Source: Spirochaetaceae bacterium (GTDB lineage: Bacteria; Spirochaetota; Spirochaetia; DSM-27196; SLAA01). Taken from it: a stretch of DNA of 11,543 nt. How positions within the stretch are numbered: position 1 is the first letter of the stretch; every line of letters starts with the position of its first letter. Of the stretch, positions 7,017 to 11,543 are shown one piece after another. The DNA is taken from contig PXEI01000040.1 in assembly GCA_003564775.1 (NCBI GenBank), positions 1 to 11,543 on the forward strand, written 5' to 3'. The translations under genes were made by a program, and so were the position numbers. The notes under the pieces are model-generated. The model ran no database searches. It saw only the letters and a list, made by a program, of their open reading frames with translations, and was not told where the DNA came from.

Positions 7017-7044
7017 TAAATTTCCGTGGGTCGGTGGTCGATAC
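7017..7044 (+). promoter_or_regulatory. Predicted sigma-28 (FliA) type promoter upstream of fliS
   Basis: TAAA (7017-7020), 16 bases, then GTCGATAC (7037-7044). The flagellar sigma-28 consensus is TAAA, about 15 bases, GCCGATAA; six of eight -10 positions agree. Its position 28 bases before a flagellin-chaperone gene fits late flagellar control. An A+T-rich stretch including eight Ts (6997-7004) lies just upstream. Confidence 0.45.
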
Positions 7045-7071
7045 TTACAGTATCAGACGGGAGGGAAGTAG

Positions 7072-7506
7072 ATGAGCTATCGGGCGAATCCAGTCAACGC
7101 GTACCGCGAAACTCGGGTGAAGACTGCGGGGCAAGGACAGATCATCGTTATGCTTTACGACGAAGCGCTGCGGCAGATAGATACTGCCGTCTCGGAACTT
7201 GAGAGTTCGCGCCGCTTCGACTCGGTAAATAACGCTATTGTAAAGGCTCAGGAGATTGTTACCGAACTCATGGCATCGTTGGACTTTGACCAGGGTGGGC
7301 AGATAGCACAGAGCCTTTTCAGCCTGTATCTGTACTTCAACGGGCTTCTGAGAGACGCCAACATGAAGAAAGAGGCTGAGCCGCTTAAGACACTTCGTCC
7401 CATGTTGTATGAACTCCGCAACGCCTGGCAACAGGTGGCGGGAATGTCCGGCTCGGTTCAGGGTGGCTCCTCTTCCAGTTCGGCCGGTATCAACTTCGCG
7501 GGATAG
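7072..7506 (+). CDS. fliS: Flagellar export chaperone FliS
   Basis: This 144-residue cytoplasmic protein binds the C-terminus of newly made flagellin (FlaB in spirochaetes), preventing early polymerisation and delivering it to the flagellar type III export machine. The family pattern is clear: N-A-Y-R-E-T-x-V-x-T-A near 9-19, IIVMLYDEALRQID (24-37), NNAIVKAQEIVTELMASLDFDQGGQIAQSLFSLYLYFNGLLRDAN, and the final LRPMLYELRNAWQQV helix, giving the usual all-helical domain. A Gly/Ser-rich tail (about 124-144) extends beyond the typical core. ATG 7072 has a strong GGGAGG seven bases upstream. The next gene follows after 15 bp, so the two are almost certainly co-transcribed. Tandem sigma-70-like and sigma-28-like promoters precede it. 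Confidence 0.93.
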   Translation: MSYRANPVNAYRETRVKTAGQGQIIVMLYDEALRQIDTAVSELESSRRFDSVNNAIVKAQEIVTELMASLDFDQGGQIAQSLFSLYLYFNGLLRDANMKKEAEPLKTLRPMLYELRNAWQQVAGMSGSVQGGSSSSSAGINFAG

Positions 7507-7521
7507 AATGGGAGGACACCC

Positions 7522-8028
7522 ATGACGCAGACTACCGAACACGCAGTTCACGACGCTCTCGACCAGGATGAACTGGACCGTCGCAGCGCCGTGCTGCGCA
7601 GGCTTCGTGAACACTTTCTTGCACAACGAAACCGTTTTCAGGACTACCTGAGCCTGCTTGACCAAGAGAAGGACTCAATTGAGCGCGGTGACAGCAGTTT
7701 ACTTGAGCGCCAGGTTGAGATGGAAAGTGTCATTGTTGGGGAGATTTTCGCGTTTCAGAAGGTGATTGACCCGCTGGAACAGCTGTATTCCGAGCTGGTT
7801 GTTCCCAGCTCTGCGGTTGAGCCGGAAGAAGATATCCCAGCACTTCGTGAAAGCCTAAGCAAACTCAAAGACAACGTCATGCGCTCCAATGAGCGTAACC
7901 AGCAGCTCCTGAAGGAACGCATGGCCGAAATCCAAGGGTCTCTAGAACAGATCCGTATTCCCAGCCGCAAAGTCTCACCCTACGGTGCCGTCTCCGGTGC
8001 ACCGTCCATGATCGACCTCGGCGCTTGA
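7522..8028 (+). CDS. FlgN-like flagellar chaperone (predicted)
   Basis: This 168-residue protein is acidic and almost wholly helical, with long heptad-like stretches at about 18-88 and 103-145, so a coiled-coil or helical-hairpin fold is likely. The segment LDQEKDSIERGDSSLLERQVEMESVI resembles the FlgN family pattern, in which short helices alternate with glutamate-rich turns. The tail SPYGAVSGAPSMIDLGA resembles FlgN-type ends. FlgN is the export chaperone for hook-associated proteins FlgK and FlgL. Placement directly after fliS with a GGGAGG site six bases before ATG 7522 supports a flagellar chaperone. FliT or an unrelated spirochaetal flagellar protein remains possible, because these small helical chaperones diverge fast. 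No signal peptide or membrane segment is seen. Confidence 0.7.
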   Translation: MTQTTEHAVHDALDQDELDRRSAVLRRLREHFLAQRNRFQDYLSLLDQEKDSIERGDSSLLERQVEMESVIVGEIFAFQKVIDPLEQLYSELVVPSSAVEPEEDIPALRESLSKLKDNVMRSNERNQQLLKERMAEIQGSLEQIRIPSRKVSPYGAVSGAPSMIDLGA

Positions 8029-8031
8029 GTT

Positions 8032-8049
8032 CCGGAGTATAACCTCCGG
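8032..8049 (+). other. GC-rich hairpin after the FlgN-like gene
   Basis: CCGGAG, six-base loop TATAAC, CTCCGG: a perfect six-bp stem starting three bases after the stop codon. It is followed by TTGGGGTTGTT rather than a clean U run, so it is a poor intrinsic terminator. It may instead slow polymerase, protect the 3' end of the flagellar message, or compete with the hairpin at 8040-8085. Confidence 0.5.
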
Positions 8050-8085
8050 TTGGGGTTGTTCATTGGTGAGCTTTTGCCGAGGTTA
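8040..8085 (+). promoter_or_regulatory. Possible SD-masking hairpin upstream of polA
   Basis: TAACCTC (8040-8046) is perfectly complementary to GAGGTTA (8079-8085), which contains the only Shine-Dalgarno-like bases (GAGG, 8079-8082) before the polA ATG at 8094. The left arm overlaps the stem of the hairpin at 8032-8049, so the two structures exclude each other. The 32-base loop makes the long-range pairing weak on its own. Function is inference. Confidence 0.3.
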
Positions 8086-8093
8086 ACTACACT

Positions 8094-10952
8094 ATGAAAC
8101 CGCTCTACTTGTTGGACGCCTACAGTCTTGTCTATCGTTCCTACTTCGCCTTCATTCGGCGGCCTCTTCGTGATTCGCAGGGAAAGAACGTTTCGGCGAT
8201 CTTTGGCTTTTTCCGGTCCTTTCTCTCGTTTCTGCAACAGTATGACCCCCAGTACTTTGGGGTGATACTGGACTCCCGCACGCCCACCTTCCGACACGAG
8301 CGCTATGCCGAGTACAAGGGTACCCGTGACAAAACTCCTGAAGACCTCAGTGAGCAGATTCCGTTCATTGAAGCGGCGCTTGAGGCTCTTGGTGTGCCGC
8401 AGTTGCGTCGCGACGGCTTTGAGGCCGACGACCTTATTGCAACTCTGGCCGAACGGTGTCGGGCCGAGGGTCGCGAGTGTTACGTTATCTCCGGCGACAA
8501 GGACCTGCTGCAACTCGTGGCCGGTCAAACACAAGTTCTCAAGCCGTCCGACGGCTCCTTTGTGAAGTTGGGACGTGATGAGGTCTTCGCCGCCTGGGGC
8601 GTATATCCGGAGCAGATCCGCGACTATCTGTCGCTCGTTGGTGATAGCTCGGATAACATTCCGGGTGTGAAAGGTATTGGTGTTAAGGGGGCTGTGGCAC
8701 TGCTCACGCAGTTCACGACTCTAGATGGAATCTATGAGAATCTTGAGGATGTGTCCTCGGCTTCATTGAAGAAGAAGCTTGAAGAGGGGCGTGACGCAGC
8801 ATTGCTCAGCAGAGAGCTGGTGACGCTGAGTTGTGACGTAGATCTGCCTGCCGACGCGGAAGAACTGCGTCTGAACCAGCTCAACGCCGAGAAGGCATTT
8901 GACCTTTTTGCTGACCGGGGAATGAACAGCGTCATAGACCAGCTGCGTGATCTGCGCAGCGGCGGCTCCGGCAGCTCCGGCAGCTCCGGCAGCTCCGGCA
9001 GCCAGGTGGGTGAACTGGCCGTCTCTCAGGGCCCTGCCTCCGAGTCAGGCGCAACGCGGGGGGCACCTGCCTCCAGCCCGGTAAGGGGTCCAACCTCCCC
9101 AGGCCCAACCTCCCCAGGCCTAACCTCACCCAAGGATCTGCAGGAGCCGGATCGCTCGGCTTACCAACAGATTTCAACCCTTGATGCGCTGCAGGACTGG
9201 ATGGGGCGTGCACGAAAGGCCAGGATTCTTGCCTTTGACTGCGAGACAACCGGGATAGAGGCGCTTGTGGCTACGCCGGTTGGGTTCTCTCTCTGTGTTG
9301 CACCGGGAGAGGCCTGCTATATACCGCTTTTTGGGCCAAACGGAGTTGTGCTGGAGGAAGAACCGGTGCGCGAGGCGCTCCGAGAGCTGCTCGAGACCGA
9401 CCCGGTAGCGGTTGTAGGACAGAACATTAAGTATGACTACCAGGTACTGCTGCGCTGGGGTGTGCGCATAAAGCGCCCGGTATTTGATACTATGCTTGCC
9501 GCCTGGCTGCTTGACTCCGGTGCCGCTCAGTACGGTATGGACGCGCTTGCCGAACGGTTTCTGGGTCTGCGCACGCTGCACTACGCCGACGTGGTTCCTG
9601 CGGGTGAGAACGGTAAGCCGGGGCCTTTTCACAAGACACCGCTGGACTCAGCGACCCTGTACGCGGCCGAGGATGCCGACATCACCTTACGGCTGTATGA
9701 GGCATTGGTTCCCATGCTCGCCGAGGCGCGGCTTGAGCCGGTTATGCAGGATATTGAGATGCCGCTTGTTCCAATTCTTGCCGAGATGGAGGCTCGTGGA
9801 ATTGGGCTCAATGTGAAGGTGCTGGAGGAGTACAGCGTTGAACTGTCTAAGTCCTTAGCCGAGATAGAGGCCGAGATTCACCGCCTGGCTGGGCACGAGT
9901 TCAATATTGCCAGCACAAAGCAGCTCCAGGAAGTTCTGTTCACCGAACGCAAGTTAAAACCCATTAAGAAGACCAAAACCGGATACTCCACCGACACCGA
10001 TGTCCTGCAGCAGCTTGCGGCAGAAGACCCGGTGCCGGAGAAGGTATTGCGATATCGACAACTGGCCAAGCTTAAGAGCACCTATGTTGACACACTGCCA
10101 GCGCTGGTGAACCCGGAGACCGGACGTTTACACACGCATTTTGTGCAGACCGGAACAGCAACTGGCCGACTCTCAAGCAAGGATCCCAACCTGCAGAATA
10201 TTCCCATTAAGGATGAAGAGGGGCGCCGCATTCGGGGTGCTTTTGTGCCTGATTCCGGCTCGGTTTTTGTGAGTGCCGACTACTCCCAGATTGAGTTGGT
10301 GGTGCTGGCACACCTGTCGCAGGATCCGGGGCTGCTATCAGCGTTCCGATCGGGACAGGATGTGCATCGCAGCACCGCATCGGATCTGTTTGGGGTGGAA
10401 CTGGAAGAGGTGAGCGCCGATCAACGCCGAGTTGCCAAGACGATCAACTTTGGTGTCATGTACGGTATGTCGGCATTTCGGCTCGCCGGAGAGCTGGGTA
10501 TACCACGTGGGCGTGCGGCGGAGTTTATTGAGGCGTATTTTGCCAAGTACTCGGGCATACGCAGCTTTATTGACGCGACGGTTGCCGAAGCCGAACAACA
10601 GGGTGTTGTTCGAACGATGTTTGGGCGTCAGCGGGTACTGCATGACATTAACAATCGCAACAAGACAGTTAAGGCCGGGGCTGAGCGCATTGCGGTCAAT
10701 ACGCCAATTCAAGGGACCGCTGCTGACATAGTCAAGCGCGCGATGGTTCTTGTTCGGGACCGTCTTGAGCGCGAACAGTTGCAGACTCGGATGTTGCTGC
10801 AGGTTCACGATGAGTTGATTCTTGAGGCTCCGGAGGCCGAGCGGGAAGCGGCCGAGGCGGTGTTGCGTGAAGAGATGCCACGTGCGGCCGAGCTTTCACT
10901 GCCCCTGCGTGTGAATGTCGAGAGCGGGTACAGCTGGGGAGACCTGCACTAA
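8094..10952 (+). CDS. polA: DNA polymerase I with 5'-3' and 3'-5' exonuclease domains
   Basis: This 952-residue enzyme fills gaps in repair and matures Okazaki fragments. The N-terminal 5' nuclease (1-288) retains Asp8, EADDL (110-114), GDKDL (134-138) and GDSSDN (183-188). A long linker (about 289-352) is Gly/Ser/Pro-rich and repeat-encoded. The proofreading domain (about 355-550) keeps FDCET (Asp382, Glu384), GQNIKYD (Asn444, Asp448) and YAAED (Tyr523, Asp527), so 3'-5' exonuclease should be active, unlike several bacterial Pol I proteins that lost it. The polymerase domain has TGRLSSKDPNLQNIP, motif A SADYSQIEL (Asp729), motif B KTINFGVMYG (Lys782, Phe786) and motif C QVHDE (Asp906). Phe at the 786 site is the residue usually linked to discrimination against dideoxynucleotides. 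ATG 8094 starts right at the family N-terminus; its ribosome site (GAGG, 11 bases away) is weak. It lies 65 bp after the FlgN-like gene and two bp before coaE. Confidence 0.98.
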   Translation: MKPLYLLDAYSLVYRSYFAFIRRPLRDSQGKNVSAIFGFFRSFLSFLQQYDPQYFGVILDSRTPTFRHERYAEYKGTRDKTPEDLSEQIPFIEAALEALGVPQLRRDGFEADDLIATLAERCRAEGRECYVISGDKDLLQLVAGQTQVLKPSDGSFVKLGRDEVFAAWGVYPEQIRDYLSLVGDSSDNIPGVKGIGVKGAVALLTQFTTLDGIYENLEDVSSASLKKKLEEGRDAALLSRELVTLSCDVDLPADAEELRLNQLNAEKAFDLFADRGMNSVIDQLRDLRSGGSGSSGSSGSSGSQVGELAVSQGPASESGATRGAPASSPVRGPTSPGPTSPGLTSPKDLQEPDRSAYQQISTLDALQDWMGRARKARILAFDCETTGIEALVATPVGFSLCVAPGEACYIPLFGPNGVVLEEEPVREALRELLETDPVAVVGQNIKYDYQVLLRWGVRIKRPVFDTMLAAWLLDSGAAQYGMDALAERFLGLRTLHYADVVPAGENGKPGPFHKTPLDSATLYAAEDADITLRLYEALVPMLAEARLEPVMQDIEMPLVPILAEMEARGIGLNVKVLEEYSVELSKSLAEIEAEIHRLAGHEFNIASTKQLQEVLFTERKLKPIKKTKTGYSTDTDVLQQLAAEDPVPEKVLRYRQLAKLKSTYVDTLPALVNPETGRLHTHFVQTGTATGRLSSKDPNLQNIPIKDEEGRRIRGAFVPDSGSVFVSADYSQIELVVLAHLSQDPGLLSAFRSGQDVHRSTASDLFGVELEEVSADQRRVAKTINFGVMYGMSAFRLAGELGIPRGRAAEFIEAYFAKYSGIRSFIDATVAEAEQQGVVRTMFGRQRVLHDINNRNKTVKAGAERIAVNTPIQGTAADIVKRAMVLVRDRLEREQLQTRMLLQVHDELILEAPEAEREAAEAVLREEMPRAAELSLPLRVNVESGYSWGDLH
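8961..9002 (+). repeat. In-frame 9-bp minisatellite in the polA linker
   Basis: The unit GGCAGCTCC is repeated three times perfectly (8970-8996), preceded by one variant (GGCGGCTCC) and followed by a partial copy (GGCAGC). It encodes Gly-Ser-Ser repeats at residues about 290-303. Nine-bp units change length without shifting frame. Near-identical units suggest recent expansion. Confidence 0.88.
9087..9131 (+). repeat. In-frame 15-bp minisatellite in the polA linker
   Basis: Three copies of a 15-bp unit (GGCCCAACCTCCCCA and variants) encode Gly-Pro-Thr-Ser-Pro, Gly-Pro-Thr-Ser-Pro, then Gly-Leu-Thr-Ser-Pro at residues 332-346. The first two copies differ at one base; the third has diverged further. 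It is 84 bp downstream of the 9-bp repeat, in the same interdomain linker. Confidence 0.85.
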
Positions 10953-10954
10953 AG

Positions 10955-11543
10955 ATGGCTGATGTGCACCGGGAAGCGGCCGAGGCTCGGGTAGTGGTTG
11001 GGGTAGCGGGCAGCTACTGTGCTGGCAAGAGTACCGTGGCAGAGCGGCTCGTGGAACGTGGATTTCTGGAGATTGATGTCGACAAGACCGGGCATCAGGC
11101 CCTGAAAGAGCTGTCTCATGAGGTGGTGCAACAGTTTGGCAGCCATATACTTGGTGAGGACGGGCTGCCTGACCGGAGAAAGCTGGGCGATATTGTGTTT
11201 GCAGACCCGCATGCGCTGGCGCAGCTTGAGGCTATCCTCCATCCGCGTATGGTAGAGATTGTGCAACAGCGGCTCATGGAGGCTGGCGAGCGGAACTGTG
11301 TTGTTAACGCGGCACTGCTCTTTCCTATGGGGCTTCACCGGCTCTGCGATTTTGTCATGTGGGTCGATGCCTGTGTGCCGATCAGGCTCTTTCGGGCTAT
11401 GCGACGCGATAAGTTCTCGTTCGCGGCGGTCCTCCGCAGGATTGTGCGACAGCGACGACTGAGCGCTAAGTTTTCGGCTCACGAGGTCGATATAGATACT
11501 GTGAGAAACTACGGTTCGCGCCGTTCGTTGGACAAAAGGGTGG
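10955..11543 (+). CDS. coaE: Dephospho-CoA kinase (3' end beyond the window)
   Basis: An open frame of 196 codons runs to the window edge. It encodes the P-loop kinase that phosphorylates the 3'-hydroxyl of dephospho-CoA in the last step of coenzyme A synthesis. Visible features are a Walker A of the form GSYCAGKS (about 19-26), LEIDVDKTGH (the family DxD region, about 38-47), GLPDRRKLGDIVF, the LHPRMVEIV segment, ALLFPMGL where many homologues have LLFE, DFVMWVDA, and the Arg-rich lid RLFRAMRRDKFS followed by RIVRQRR. The P-loop with an inserted-looking SYCAGK sequence matches what I recall from treponemes, but I could not check. ATG 10955 lies two bases after the polA stop. GGGGAG is 13 bases upstream, a rather long spacing, so a slightly later start is possible. 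It is probably co-transcribed with polA. Confidence 0.93.
   Translation, partial: MADVHREAAEARVVVGVAGSYCAGKSTVAERLVERGFLEIDVDKTGHQALKELSHEVVQQFGSHILGEDGLPDRRKLGDIVFADPHALAQLEAILHPRMVEIVQQRLMEAGERNCVVNAALLFPMGLHRLCDFVMWVDACVPIRLFRAMRRDKFSFAAVLRRIVRQRRLSAKFSAHEVDIDTVRNYGSRRSLDKRV

Noticed and set aside
7045..7665. Long minus-strand frame opposite fliS and its upstream region
   Set aside because: It is antisense to a clear FliS gene and the start of the FlgN-like gene, with no family resemblance and no start signal.
8038..8043. TATAAC as a -10 element of a separate polA promoter
   Set aside because: No -35-like hexamer at 16-18 bp upstream, and the bases form the loop of a hairpin.
8932..9249. 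Minus-strand frame rich in Ser-Cys-Arg repeats opposite the polA linker
   Set aside because: The repeats are simply the reverse complement of the polA minisatellites; no independent gene evidence.
10338..10808. Minus-strand frame of 156 codons opposite the polA polymerase domain
   Set aside because: It mirrors the most conserved part of PolA and its own composition looks arbitrary; a shadow.

Overview
This window looks like chromosomal, mostly housekeeping DNA from a moderately GC-rich bacterium, probably a free-living spirochaete (Spirochaeta/Alkalispirochaeta-like). The lineage call is an inference. It rests on a bacterial XPB-type helicase, flagellar chaperone genes, a secreted propeller plus NodB-like protein that I associate with treponemes, and a CoaE P-loop of the form GSYCAGKST. 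No tRNA, rRNA, CRISPR array, insertion sequence, phage gene or att site is visible. The longest non-coding gap is 154 bp (6918-7071), so there is no gene-free stretch over 300 bp.

Left part (1-3085, minus strand): a tight operon read right to left. It runs from an M20D metallopeptidase/amidohydrolase (1853-3085) to an XPB/ERCC3-like superfamily 2 helicase (87-1856) to the first 30 codons of an unidentified gene (1-90). The genes overlap by four bases (ATGA, then GTGA), each with a GGAG-type ribosome binding site, so translational coupling is likely.

Middle (3086-6917): a divergent promoter region feeds the operon leftward and a PIN-PhoH ATPase gene (3192-4493) rightward. The two predicted promoters appear to share one self-complementary -35 hexamer, TTGCAA. 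After a 72-bp gap comes a secreted 783-residue protein with an N-terminal WD40/TolB-like propeller and a C-terminal polysaccharide-deacetylase (NodB) fold. Most of the canonical catalytic and metal residues of that fold are replaced.

Right part (6918-11543, plus strand): predicted tandem sigma-70-like and sigma-28-like promoters precede fliS (flagellin chaperone) and a FlgN-like coiled-coil chaperone gene. These are followed, in the same direction, by polA (DNA polymerase I with all three activities' motifs intact) and coaE (dephospho-CoA kinase, cut by the window end). PolA carries a long interdomain linker encoded by two in-frame minisatellites. A pair of mutually exclusive hairpins lies just upstream of its start.

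I see no obvious new multi-gene system. The most promising unusual items are the degenerate NodB/propeller protein, the shared-hexamer divergent promoter, the repeat-encoded PolA linker, and the uncharacterised partner gene coupled to the XPB helicase.
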